DNA from: Peribolospora baueri
Lineage: Eukaryota > Basidiomycota > Peribolosporomycetes > Peribolosporales > Peribolosporaceae
Length of the DNA stretch: 64,000 nucleotides
Assembly: GCA_029717555.1 (NCBI GenBank)
Contig: JAMDHS010000041.1
Location: forward strand, 124,001-188,000
Direction of reading: 5' to 3'
Below the pieces are notes generated by a model. It did not search any database. It saw only the letters and a list, made by a program, of their open reading frames with translations, and had not been told where the DNA came from. A program made the position numbers and the translations under genes. Within the stretch, counting starts at the first letter, position 1, and each line of letters begins with the position of its first letter. Shown piece by piece: positions 13,624-24,118 of the stretch.

Positions 13624-14867
13624 CTATGGGTATCGACTCGCTCTGCCGCCGTCGCTCGTCCTAGAGTTGGCCCTGGTCCTCGCCTCCTCGGAGAGAACCG
13701 AACGGGACGTTCTGGTTGCGGTCGGGGAATTCGATGCATCGGCGTTGCGAGGCGCGGGCACAGGCGGGGGGGACGAAGAACCGGAAGCGGGAGAGCCTAA
13801 CCTGCGTTGGTCTCCCTCCTTTTTCATTGCGGCAAGCTTTGCCTCCAAAGCGGCAATCTTCGCATTCGTCCTGCGTTCGTGCCATTGTCAGGCGCGATGC
13901 AAGAGACGAATGACACATTGGGACGGGGTTTGGAAAGAAACGAGCACGTGTGTGTCAGCGGGTTTTTGGAGCTCGAAGCAGCGAGTCATGGGCCATCGTG
14001 CGTGCAGGAAAGATATGTTGGAATCGACGTGGTTAGTGCCAAGCGGGCTTACCCTTTCGGGACCGATGCGTTCTTGATGAGGCTGAGGGTAGTAGGGCGA
14101 TGCGCGTCCTGGTTCGGTCGTCGATGAGGGCCTACACCGCCTGATGAGCCGACTCCTTGCACGCCATCCGGATGTTGAACCTGCTCCAGGGGAAGTGAAA
14201 TCGGAGACGAGGAACGTCTCTCAATACGCAAGCGAATGTGGATGGGATGACAGGAGACAGCCCCTGCGTCCAGCGACGCCCCCCGACGCACCTGGTTCGC
14301 GTACGTGACGGACAGCTTCCTGCCCCGTAGAAGCTTGTCGTGTGTCTCAACCATGGCTTTTAGGGCTTCCTGGGCGGCAAGCGGGCCGAAGGAAGACGTT
14401 GGCGGGCGCGTCGGAGGTGACGAGACCGTGCGCACAAGAAACGAGGTGAGCGGCTCGTCATCGCCCGGGAGACAAGTAACGCAGAGTGCAGCCGCAAAGA
14501 AGGGAGCAACCCACCTCTTTCGTGTTGTATTCCACAAAGGCGTACCCGCGCGGTTTGCCCTTCATCGGCCCAGCCTTGTGAAAGAGGTAGTCGAGCCGAG
14601 TGACCTTGCCATATTTCGTGTACGTCTGGATGAGCGTGTATCTGACGAGGCGAAACGGCCGCAAGAAAGACAGAGCTCTCTTTGATCAGTCCATCTGTAC
14701 CACCCGTCGTGCATCCGGTGACATGGCACCGAGCCGCAACCTGAGGAACAAGCCCGGTGAGAAGACGTCCACGCTCACTCGTCGACGGAGGGGTGCAAGT
14801 TGCCGACGTACAGGCACCGATCTGATCGGGGTTGTTTGGCGCTGGCCGCCGAAGCAGAGGACGCCAT
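13624..14867 (-). CDS. RBM18-like RNA recognition motif protein
   Basis: Small RNA-binding protein resembling metazoan RBM18. Exon 1 begins MASSASAASAKQPRSDRCLY and has the RNP2-like LYVGNLHPSVDE. The next exon gives YTLIQTYTKYGKVTRLDYLF, then HKAGPMKGKPRGYAFVEYNT with RNP1 (RGYAFVEY). A third supplies EALKAMVETHDKLLRGRKLS and VTYANQ. The RBM18 hallmark is the block LFHKxGxxxGxPRGYxFV followed by a C-terminal helix; here that helix is TNAKIAALEAKLAAMKK in the last exon. The tail is Ser/Pro/Arg-rich and ends at TAG 13624-13626. The start at 14867 is preferred to an in-frame ATG at 14960 because the RRM follows directly. Splicing-related function is an inference from the RRM. Confidence 0.85.
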
Positions 14868-15139
14868 CCTTGGGTCGCTACGATGCTCTGCCGCCGCTGC
14901 GGTATAATGACGAACAGGCGTTCGTCCTTGTTGTGGTCCGGGTTTAAGCAAGGTCAGCATGGGTGCATGAGTGCGCTATTTATATTGTGGATCGTGATCA
15001 GACATGTTGTCCGTCTACGTCCGCCTATGTCCTGGCCTCGGTCAGCAAAGTCTGCTGCGGCTGGACCCGACTGACCGGTAATTTCACAGGAGGAAAGGGC
15101 TCCAGAAGAATATCGGCGAACAACTGGCCTGCTCTCCCC

Positions 15140-15700
15140 ATGTTCTCGACCCCCTTGGCCCGCTCGCTCTCCTTTATGGTCGTTTGCAATTGTGGCCTCT
15201 TGTTGGCCGTACGGGCAGCCATCATGCCCCAGGAGACGGGGACAACAGTGAACATGTCTCGGGCAGATGTGTGAGTTTGTACAAAGCCGAGGAAGATGCT
15301 GAATGAAGCCAGGTGGACGCGCCAAGTTTGCATGTTGTGCTTTGTGCTCGCACTCTGGGCTGGCAGAACCAGTAGTTCAATCACTCCTGAGCTGCACAGA
15401 CCGGGCCATTCCAAGCCCTTGTCAGCGATCCTCTCCACATTGCCCACTTCTTCGCCCGTCCCGACCCCGATGACGACAACAAACAAAGCGGCCAGCTTTT
15501 CAGGCCACCGTGAGGATGCGAGCACGGTAACATCAACAGTGACGCCTGTTGGGGGAACGCTTCCACCTCAGACCCATCAGCCACAGTCGCCGCCGCCAGA
15601 TTACCGGGATGACGACTGGGGGTGGTGGTTCTTCTGGTTCGCCTCCCTGCTCCTTATCATCCCGCTCGCCTGGTGGGTGTGGTGGGTGTGGTGGATATAG
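15140..15700 (+). CDS. Small membrane protein with N- and C-terminal hydrophobic segments and a PPDY motif
   Basis: Not a family I recognise. Exon 15140-15270 encodes MFSTPLARSLSFMVVCNCGL, a signal peptide or signal anchor continuing LLAVRAA. Its GTGAGT donor joins an acceptor at 15366 in the correct phase, giving a 96-nt intron and a 154-residue protein. The middle is Ser/Thr/Pro-rich, then SPPPDYRDDDWGWW leads into a C-terminal hydrophobic segment, FFWFASLLLIIPLAWW, and the tail VWWVWWI. PPDY fits the PPxY consensus bound by WW domains such as those of Rsp5/Nedd4 ligases. That would need the loop to face the cytosol, i.e. a hairpin topology rather than a cleaved signal peptide. The gene is convergent with the RRN6-like gene. 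The model is supported by phase only. Confidence 0.55.
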
Positions 15701-16031
15701 CGTGTGTATGGACCGATGCTAAAAAGTGGGAAAGGGTGAGGGCAAGACGTATTGTGGCTGACCCATAGGGACGATCGTCGTTTTCATGGCCACGTTGTCC
15801 TCAAGCATCGTTTGTCCATCTGACATTCTGCAGTCATGGATGATGATGGGCTCGCGCGGGCTTGCGACATGTTCACCGTATCCGAGACTCCGGACGGAAT
15901 GTAAGCTCCGGAGTTCCATTCCCCCCACCTGTCGATCCGTCCGTTCCTCTCGATTTGTCTTTCACGTCTTCATTGCAAACTATGACACCAGCGAGTGAGT
16001 TCGTATATCGTATTGTCCTTGGTACCGTCAC
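15701..16031. other. Convergent intergenic interval
   Basis: The region lies between the stop of the small membrane-protein gene and the stop of the RRN6-like gene. It holds two 3' ends by position. No motif or gene was seen. Confidence 0.5.
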
Positions 16032-19000
16032 CTAGAAGCCTCCCATGCGCTTCTTCCCCCTTTTTTTCGCCGTGCCAGCGCCGCTACCGCCTCCGTGCCC
16101 CGGTCGACCACCAAACCTCCCCGCCACGGGCTGCGTGCTTGGAACTGGAAGACCAGATTGGGAATGCTGGGATTGCGACTGCGACTGCGATTGCGAGTGA
16201 GAAGAGAACGAAGGCAAATCCTCCACCGCTTGCGAGTGGGCCTGCCAAAAGGGGAAAGGCGATGGTTGAGATGGTTGGGAATGCGTAGAGAGCGTGGGGA
16301 CCTGACGGCGGCCTAGGGCACCTGCTTGCGAGCTTGGACGGTGCGGCGTCGCCGTCATCGACGCCCGAGAACTTAGGCTCTCACTCAGAGTCGCCGTGCT
16401 GAATGGACCGCTCTCCCCTGCCTCACTCTCCATCGCCTCATACGGGTCGACATAGACAAAGTCTCTCGGGTCCGTCCCCAAACGCCAGTCGCTTAAAAGC
16501 AGCTTCGCAGCGGGCGTGGCGACCTTGTCTTCGAATCGAACGCCTGCGGCGCCGTCTTCTCCTTCTTCCTCCTCGTCTTGCCTCTCCTCCGCCTCATCGA
16601 TCGCTGAAGGTTTTAAACCCCCCAAAGCGGCACGGCGCGCACGTTGCTTACGAGCGTCGATGGGTTTAAAATAGGAGAAGCCGATAGGGGGTAGCAGCGC
16701 CCCCGTTTCCGGGTCGATCGTCCGCCATTCCGGGAAGACGGCCGGGTCAGAGCCTAGAGGTTGACATTGTGAAGCCGCCTTGTCCGCTTTCACCTTGATC
16801 GTCTGGCTCGCATGACCTTCTTGCCGAGAACGATCCGTATCCACGTCCATGACGTCCGAGTCTTGGGTCCTCATTTCAGCGGCCGGGCCGCGAAATTCGT
16901 TGGGACTCAGCACGCGGGAAGAAAGGACCAGGTCGAGAACGACTTGACTGGCCGCTCTCTGCTGTACCCGACTCCTCTGGGGATCATGGACACGTTCGCT
17001 CTGGACACGATACCGGTCCTGCAAAGCGCGCGTTGCGTGCGCGATGGCCTCTCCGCTATGCGCATGTGGTAGGTCGGCGAACGTCTGTCTGACGTGTTGC
17101 TCAAGGGAGAACTCCCACCCGGCGTCCCGTGCCAGCCAGTCAGATGACGTTATAAGTCTGTTGGCTTGCCGAAGCACGTCGTCGCTAGCCTGGAGAGCAT
17201 GTGGGGACAGGAAGGAGAGCCGAGTTCCTCGCAGACGATCGGTTGCGAGCTCGGCCGCGTCGTAGCTGCATTCGTGAGAAAGACAAGTTTCATTCAGCAC
17301 CGCCATGTCTTCGAGGAAAGCTCCGCGGCTCAAAGCTCGTCTCGACGAATATTACTCACATCGTGATCATCGAATCCGGCAGCGTTTCCCGTTCTGCCAA
17401 CACGGCTCGCAGGGTCTCCAGCTGGGTCGAATCGTCCGTTGGTCTGTCGGTTTGAGGGTCACAGCAAATCTCTGCAAATGAAGGTTCGCGATATGATTGA
17501 AGTAAGCACGGACGACGACGACGACGACGACGACGGCACCAGTTCGCCCACATTCGGTCGAGAATTGTTGCTCACCTCGATACACGGTCGCGAGGTCCAT
17601 CAGCGTCCGATCTCTACCAGCATAAGGTACAGGGTCCTCTTCTTCTTCGTCCCTTTCATCCTCGGCTTCGAGATTCTCAACCGCCCTGGTACGCTGCACA
17701 GTCATCGTCTCCGACGCGTCTGGGAACGACGCTTCGGACTTCTCTTTACGAGATGGTCCAGGAGCGAACTCACGGTAGAAGAGAGCTCCTCGATCTGAGA
17801 GCTCGAAGAGGGCGACGCCATCAAGCCTCCTTTGCTCGATGGCATCGGCATCCCCTGCGGCTATGTCATTCCACTCTCGGTCAAGTACCGTCGCAGGGCA
17901 TGAGACCAGACCGGCGCGGCTCATGCCTGTCGGAAGAGTGTGGATAACCTGGAAAGGCGGAGCATCCGAATGTGCTCTTCCTTCGGATACTGAGCAGACG
18001 TGTGCCGTCAGGAGTGGGCTGTGGCGGGAGCTTAAGAGAACAGCCGTGGCTAAAGCACATAAAAAAGAGCAGACGGATACGCCCTCGATGAATGAGCTTC
18101 AGCATAAGGAGAACAAACAAAGTCCTAACTTACGCTGTCCAGGGATCTTCAGCGCATCCAGCGTAAGTGTCCTATCCCGACGCCTGTGATGTTTCCAAGC
18201 CGTAACCGGTCGTCCAGGGCGACGCTCATCGAACCAGAGAACTTCGTCGGTTGTAGAGGCGCAGAAGAGCTGCGTTTGGTCGAGTTGGGTCGCAGTGAGA
18301 AGAGACGTGAAAGAATGGGAAGAATGGAAAGCCGAGTAGAGGAGACTGCGTGCCGAGGACTAAAAAATGGGAATGCAGCAAAACCCGCTGTTCCTGTCAG
18401 AATCCGTGTATTTTCCTGTGCCCACCAAACGATGCAAAGTGAACGAAGGCTCACACGCATGTCGACCCTCTCCACGCCCTTGTCTCCAGCGACAAAAATT
18501 GAGTTCGAGTCCGAACCCCAAGCAGCCCGCCAAAACAAGCTGTCCTTCTGTGTGTCTAGGAGCAAAGACGTGCCTTTCGCGGCACAAGTGGAGGACCGCA
18601 CAGGGTACTGGCCTTTGTTTCTATGAGCCAGGTATGGCGGCAAGTGGATTGTAGGTGGCATGGACATGCGAGGTCAGCAATCATGCATACGTACGCACTC
18701 CTGCGTCGTTCTGGCGAGTCCGAGCAACGCTGCAGACACACATTTCGATGTTCCACGTAAATACCTCCCCAGCTATGTTGACGAGGGCGCCGGTGCCTCT
18801 ATCGAAAGGGCTGGCGATGACGTCGGCATGACGCTTCCCGCCTGTTTGTGCCTTCTCCAGCACGAACAACGGGCGAGCATCGAGAAGAGGGGGATGGTCC
18901 TTGGAGGTGCGCCAACGACCTGAGGGCTTCTCCACTGAGAAGAGAGATGTGGAAGACAGAGTACGGACGATGATCCATGGTCCGCGATGGGTGACCCGGG

Positions 19001-20015
19001 AGTGGTAGGCCAGTTCGGCCGGCTGGGCGCAGGCGACAATTTGCTGAATAGGCGTTGAAAAGGTGGCTGTGGGCTTGACATTTGGGAGGAAGACTCGCCT
19101 TCCGGGCTCGCGGGTCAAAATCGGGGAGATATCTTGCAAGCATATACCAAGCACAAATCAGCGAGGTGGAACGCGAGCGGACGGGCAGGTCGCCGTCGTC
19201 TGGATGGCTCAGGAAACTCACTCAGTTCGCAGTCCCACTTCCCGCCAGGTCGGACGATCAAATCAGGAGGGTGTCGACCTTCCACCGCCCTCACGAGAGT
19301 GAGACGGTTCCCTGGGAAGAGATCCGGCGTGGACAGGTCGTCCAAGGCGTGGCGATCGGCCACGATGGCGTCCTGTAGCAGGCTGGGCGGGATGGAAACG
19401 GACGGGTGGAATGTGCGCAAGTAACGAAGCTATGCGCATTCGAAAGAGGGACGGAGATGAAAAGATGAGTTGATTCCGCTTGGCCTTGTTAGCCAATCTC
19501 CAGCCGTTATCACTCACTCCTCGGTCCGCCGCATCGAGCGACGACACTGCCTGGGAATCGCGTTCTCTCTTTCGGAAAGAAGGAGCGAGCTTGACACGGC
19601 GCGACACAGGATTAAGGCCCACATCTGCGTTCCAAACAGGCATACACAATAGATCAATCCTGAGGATAGGCCTCGACAGCACACCGCTAAAAGCGAAAAG
19701 GAGGCTCACCGTTCCTTCGCCCGGCAGAAAACTCCCACAGCAGCCTTGCCCTACCCAGGCTTTCGCCGCCGCCTCCTCCTCTTTCTGTTCTCTCACCATC
19801 CCCTTCCCCCTCGCCAGCCTCCACCTGCCTCAAAGAAGCCGCGGCCAGGTATCCAAAGTCGAGCAAAGTAGACGTATTGTGAAAGCCGACGGCGGTATCG
19901 ACGACTTCCTTCCGTGTGCGGCCCGAAGCGCGAGCGGTCGTGACACGGTCAACCGTGCGCTAACCCTATCCGAGCGTGATTGCCACGTGATGTCTCCGCT
20001 GCAGTCAGGGTCCAA
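16032..20015 (-). CDS. RRN6-like RNA polymerase I core factor subunit
   Basis: Large multi-exon gene resembling fungal Rrn6 (counterpart of metazoan TAF1C), a nucleolar factor that recruits RNA polymerase I to rDNA promoters. N-terminal exons give LDFGYLAAASLRQ and, after an intron, WEFSAGR, like the LxYGxLG...WxFSR pattern of the family. A beta-propeller region includes RGPWIIVRTLSSTSLFSV, HADVIASPFDRGTGALVNIA and GEVFTWNI. The last exon (to about 17333) encodes a helical region and SDWRLGTDPRDFVYVDPYE, followed by a Ser/Gln-rich tail and a basic end, KKRGKKRMGGF, at TGA 16032-16034. The start is uncertain: the ATG at 20015 requires a weak intron just after it. A run of eight GAC triplets near 17512-17535 falls within an intron. 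Confidence 0.7.
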
Positions 20016-20106
20016 TACTACGCCGTGGGGCGGGGTAAACGTAATTCACCTGTACGACCCCGCTCTGGCATCGTCTCGCCCCTTCATCCTCTCTTTGCGT
20101 CTCGAA

Positions 20107-21412
20107 ATGAGCGACCATGTCGTCGCGCAAGTCCAGGAGACAGGTCGAGGCTTGGAAACGACCGTCAGGAAGCATAATGGCTCTACGGCTACCCCCGCAA
20201 AAAAACGCAAGCGAACCCGCGTTTCTCAGGCGTGCGTACCTTGCAGGCGCAGGAACGTCCGATGCGATGGAAGACCACCCGCGTGCGGCCAGTGCGTAGA
20301 TCCGGAGGAAGTCTGCACTTGGCCAGAAATTGACAGGCGAAGGAAGGTCAAGAAGGCGAAGGTGGTCTCCGGGACGGATGCGGAGCAGGCGCCTACCAGC
20401 AGCAGAGAAGAAAGCGAGATGGAGGAGGACAGACAGGGGGCGACGACGGCGGCTTCGTTTACTGGAAGAAGTCCTTCCCCTGTGCCCAGTTTCAGTAACA
20501 CGTCGTTTCCATCGCATCTCTTCAACCTCAGCATGCCGTCGTTCACCGCGCACGGGCCTCAAGGCGAGCACGACGCAGTGCGGGGTCGTATTGGGGACGT
20601 TCCGGTCAGTTTCAAAGCTTTCCCGGGCTCTCTGACCTACATATTGTACTTACGTTAGCTTTCATTACTTTAGGCCTCTTCACTTTCCTTGCCTACGGGC
20701 GGCAACTCGTCAATGGCGCCCATGTCGGCCCTACGCGACCTGTCCTGGCTGACCAGCCCACCGCACTTCTGTTCGGCGCAGGCGCAAGCAGACTCCAATA
20801 CCCCATTCTCCGGCGACGGGTTTGCCCCAGGATCCAGTGCTATGCACATAAATGATTCAGGGTCCTCCTCTCTCCACGGCAATGTATCCTCATTCAATCA
20901 GCTCCTTTTACCCCACGACTTTACTCAAACCGATCCCAGCACCCACCTCACTTCCGGCTTGCACGACCTACTCCTCCAGCCGGATGCCCTGGATGCCCTC
21001 GCCGGACAGGTTGCATTTTTGGGGCATTCTAGCCCTTCCGGAACTGAGGGGAGCGCGGCTAGTGCCTCCAGGACTGGAAGGATGAACGCAGACGGTGAAG
21101 ATGCGTGGCTTGGTAGGGTTGCGGACGAGGACGACGGAGCAGGCGGAACGGAGGATCTCGAGGTGGCGGAGACAGCCCAATCAAGTAGGTCTCGACTAGT
21201 GAAGGTGAGTCATTAGAGGACGAATTGACGTTCATTCTTTTGCTCATCCAACAACATTGATGTCGGTACCTTGTCCATTCGACGCTGCATAGGTGTACTA
21301 TTTCCGTTATTTCGACCAAAGGTCACGAACACGCAGACGCCATCGCAAAGCACTACGGCGTGCGGGCGAAGGCGTACAAGTGCCAGGTCAAGGAAGCGCA
21401 GCAGGTCTTTGA
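20107..21412 (+). CDS. Zn2Cys6 transcription factor, apparently truncated at a rearrangement
   Basis: Fungal binuclear zinc-cluster regulator. The start MSDHVVAQVQE is followed by a basic stretch KKRKRTRVSQ and the cluster CVPCRRRNVRC...CGQC...C with spacing 2-6-6-2-6, then the basic linker RRRKVKKAKV. Exons 20107-20604 and 20674-21204 join in phase 0; the second encodes Ser/Asp-rich sequence with possible acidic activation patches. A third exon from 21293 begins VYYFRYFDQ, which looks like the start of a regulatory domain. It then turns into a low-quality Arg-rich frame and stops at 21410-21412, exactly where short-chain dehydrogenase coding starts in another frame. If that intron is retained the frame ends at 21216. 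Family members are normally 500 residues or more, so the middle and C-terminal domain appear lost. The gene is divergent from the RRN6-like gene, about 90 bp between starts. Confidence 0.75.
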
Positions 21413-22473
21413 CACCATCAAGGCAGTTCTTGCCGACTTTGGTGGCCGGCTGGACATCTTCGTCGCCAATGCAGGCATTCCTAGCACGGCGGGTCTGCTT
21501 GAGGACTCCCTGGAAGCGTACAGAGAGGTACGGCGCTAAAGATCAGCGGGAAGAAGGACCAACAGGTCACTTACTCAGCGAGCCGAGCTCCCGGCTTGTC
21601 TTCTTGCTATCTCTCTCTCTATTTAGGTCGTGGCCACCAATCTTGATGGCGTCGTGTACTGCGCCAATGTCGTCGGAGAAATATTCAAAAAGCAGGGCAA
21701 GGGCAGCTTTATCATTGTGAGCAGCGCCGATCTTTCTCTCCTCTCGCTTGCCTTACCGCGTCTTTCTAACATTGCCATGTTCAACACACAGACGTCTTCC
21801 ATGTCTGCCCATATCGTGAACGTCTCGTAAGCAGCACCACGTCTTGAGGAGTACCAAGGTGAAGTGGCACTGACTGGACTAAGTATCCCTGCTCTACGTC
21901 AACGAAAGGCAACAGCAAGCCGTTTACAAATCGACCAAGGCGGCCGTGTCTCACCTTGCCAAGTCCCTCGCCGTCGAATGGGCCGACTTTGCTCGTGTCA
22001 ATGCGTGAGTGGGGCCCTGTCTCGGTACGTGCTTGCCACACGTCGTGCTGATTCGAGTGCTGTTTTCCGTACCTACGCCAGCATCTCTCCCGGGTGCATC
22101 GATACCCCCATTTCGAAGAGCGTGCCGGCACACGTCAAGGAAGAGTGGTTCCGCCGCATTCCTCTCGGTAGAGACGCGGACCCTCGCGAGCTCAAGGGTG
22201 CCTACTTGTACTTGGCCGGCGATGCGAGCACTTATACCACCGGTGCTGGTAAGTAGAACCGCAACAAGCTAACACGGTGTTGAATTATTTCTGGATGGGT
22301 GGGGGGAAGACGAGAGAGGACTGAAAACGTTTCCATCCGATGCCGCCTCCTGTCTCAACCCGATCTCAGATCTCATCGTCGACGGTGAGACGTGCTTGCC
22401 TTTTTCCCCTTGGACTAGTTCAGAATTGATCGATGGTCATCTTACTTGCACAGGAGGCTACTGCGTGCCGTGA
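21321..22473 (+). pseudogene. Short-chain dehydrogenase/reductase (xylulose reductase/mannitol dehydrogenase type) lacking its N-terminus
   Basis: Classical SDR related to NADPH-dependent mannitol dehydrogenase, L-xylulose reductase and Sou1. Coding is clear from GHEHADAIAKHYGVRAKAYK onward: DIFVANAGIP (NAG motif), [41 protein letters not shown] (catalytic Tyr-x3-Lys), NAISPGCIDTP and the end GGYCVP. Exons 21321-21527, 21627-21716, 21792-21826, 21909-22004, 22082-22248, 22370-22384 and 22454-22473 join in phase, including a 15-nt exon. The first 45-50 residues with the TGxxxGxG nucleotide-binding loop are absent in every frame upstream, where transcription-factor sequence stands instead. With no start and no cofactor loop it is probably inactive, though the catalytic part is undamaged. 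A TF-SDR fusion is not supported: the phases do not match across the intervening intron. Confidence 0.75.
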
Positions 22474-22639
22474 AGGTAAATATGCTCAACTTTCCATCGG
22501 CGGTCTCTTGCACTGGTCATGATTGGACTGGACTGGCAATGGAACCTTGGAACATGATCGCTTTGCTCGGCTGTCTATGGGAGACAATCCACACGCTATT
22601 GAAGGAAAATTTGCGTCCAATGGTCACCGAGAAGAGAAA

Positions 22640-23688
22640 CTAGACTTTACCCTGATTATGTAAACATACGTCTTCCCTTCTCCGTTTCGAAGCTGCCACA
22701 AAGGACGCATCTTCGACCGTCTTGATCCTTCGCGTGGTAGGGAGCATATGTCGCAAGATGTATTCACCGTCTGACGAATGAAAGCATCGCATATCAGAGC
22801 CGCACACGCCAAGCTTGTCCATCCTATTCCTCGGATCCTTACTCGGCAAGTCATTGTTTTCCGCCCTCCATATGGCATCTTGCAAATCCTTGCCCACCCC
22901 GGTCTCGACGTGCCGCTTGATGAGCCTCTGCCTCGCGAGCTTCTTGTCCACGTCCAGGAACCATCGCTCGTCCATCCTCGACCCCGCACGGGACCAGGGC
23001 TCGACGTCAAGAAGGACGTAGAGTCCTTCGATGAGGACGATACGATGTGTGGGTCGGACGTGGACTGACGACGGGATGGGATCCTTTTTGGCGTGATCGA
23101 AAGAAGGTGCCGATAAAATGTGGAGTTCCGGGCTTGGGGTTTCCGGAAGGGGGGCACGGAGGAGGGTGACGAACTCGACGAAGGCCTGTCCAGACCAGAA
23201 GAGGGCCGCGCAAAAGGGTCATGCCATGGCTTCGTTTCGCTGATGGACCATGATTGGGGAAGGGAGAGAGAGAGAGGAGAGCTCACGTCGGCATCAAAGG
23301 TCCAATGGGCACCTCTTCGCGCGTAAGCTTGCTCCACGTCGTCAGACTTGTCGAGCTCCACCCTGCTCAGATGCCATCCGTCCATACCAACCACGATTGC
23401 CTCCTCCGCCTGGCCGAGCAAGCCATGCAGTCGAGCCAAGACCGCATTGGCCAGCACGGACTTGCCCGAGCCTGGGACGCCCGCCACGCCTACAAGCAGG
23501 CGAGCATTGCGAGGGGTGCTAGAGAGCCGGGGTTACGGGGCACGAAAGGCTAGTCTGAGGTTTGCAAGTCATGCGAGTGACATCCATTTGGGTGATATTG
23601 GGAGATGGACGCATGCCTACCTCTTCAACCTGGAGATGAGGTGGGCAGCAAGCTCGTTTGCAATGCTGTCCATGATCGGCCGGGTCAT
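22640..23688 (-). CDS. Yfh7-like P-loop kinase (uridine kinase/phosphoribulokinase superfamily)
   Basis: P-loop NTPase related to yeast Yfh7 and the uridine kinase/pantothenate kinase fold. The proposed start is MTRPIMDSIANELAAHLISR. After an intron comes the Walker A, GVPGSGKSVLANAVL, then VVGMDGWHLSRVELD and AYARRGAHWTFDA, the characteristic substrate-side block of this family. A later exon has the lid-like region ERWFLDVDKKLARQRLIKRH and KDPRNRMDKLGV, and ends ASKRRREDVCLHNQGKV at 22640. Similar sequence continues in frame upstream of 23688, so the start could be further out. Substrate is unknown; Yfh7 itself is only shown to bind or hydrolyse ATP. It converges on the SDR fragment and is divergent from the oxidoreductase gene. 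Confidence 0.75.
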
Positions 23689-24118
23689 GTTGCGATCAGC
23701 TAGCTTGCTGCTGGTCGTCTGGGACTTGCTCGTTCGGCGAACGAGCGGCCAATGTCGAATAGCAGGATCTAAAGAAGGAAGAGGTCAGTGATAGACAAGC
23801 CCCACAGTTAGGATTGGAAAAACATCCTTGCTTCACGAGGTCATTCCGTGGAGGGTGGTGCGTGATCGGTTGAACGACCTCATGACCTGTCTCGGATGAA
23901 CGCCGGCCTTAACTGGCCGAGCGGAAGGAACGCAAGCGACAAGAGGTATGGAAGAATGGAAAGCACACACACCGACTTCGAGCCAGAGACTACTTACATG
24001 TTCCATCGGAGACGACGACTGCGTCCCCTCTCGTCCCAGTCCTCGCCTAGATATTGACATCATCGCCACTTCGCTCGTCTATACTCTGTGGACTCCATCT
24101 CACAACCAAATCATCAAC

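Noticed and set aside
17505-17535. Poly-Val or poly-Asp tract in the RRN6-like protein
   Set aside because: The GAC/GTC repeat falls between a GTGAGC donor and a TTTGCAG acceptor and is intronic.
19480-20106. N-terminal extension of the zinc-cluster factor
   Set aside because: The upstream part of this frame is antisense to RRN6-like exons. The natural start is MSDHVVAQ at 20107, just before the zinc cluster.
20107-22473. A regulator-dehydrogenase fusion protein
   Set aside because: After the donor at 21205 the possible acceptors give frames different from the SDR frame, so a single fused product is not supported.
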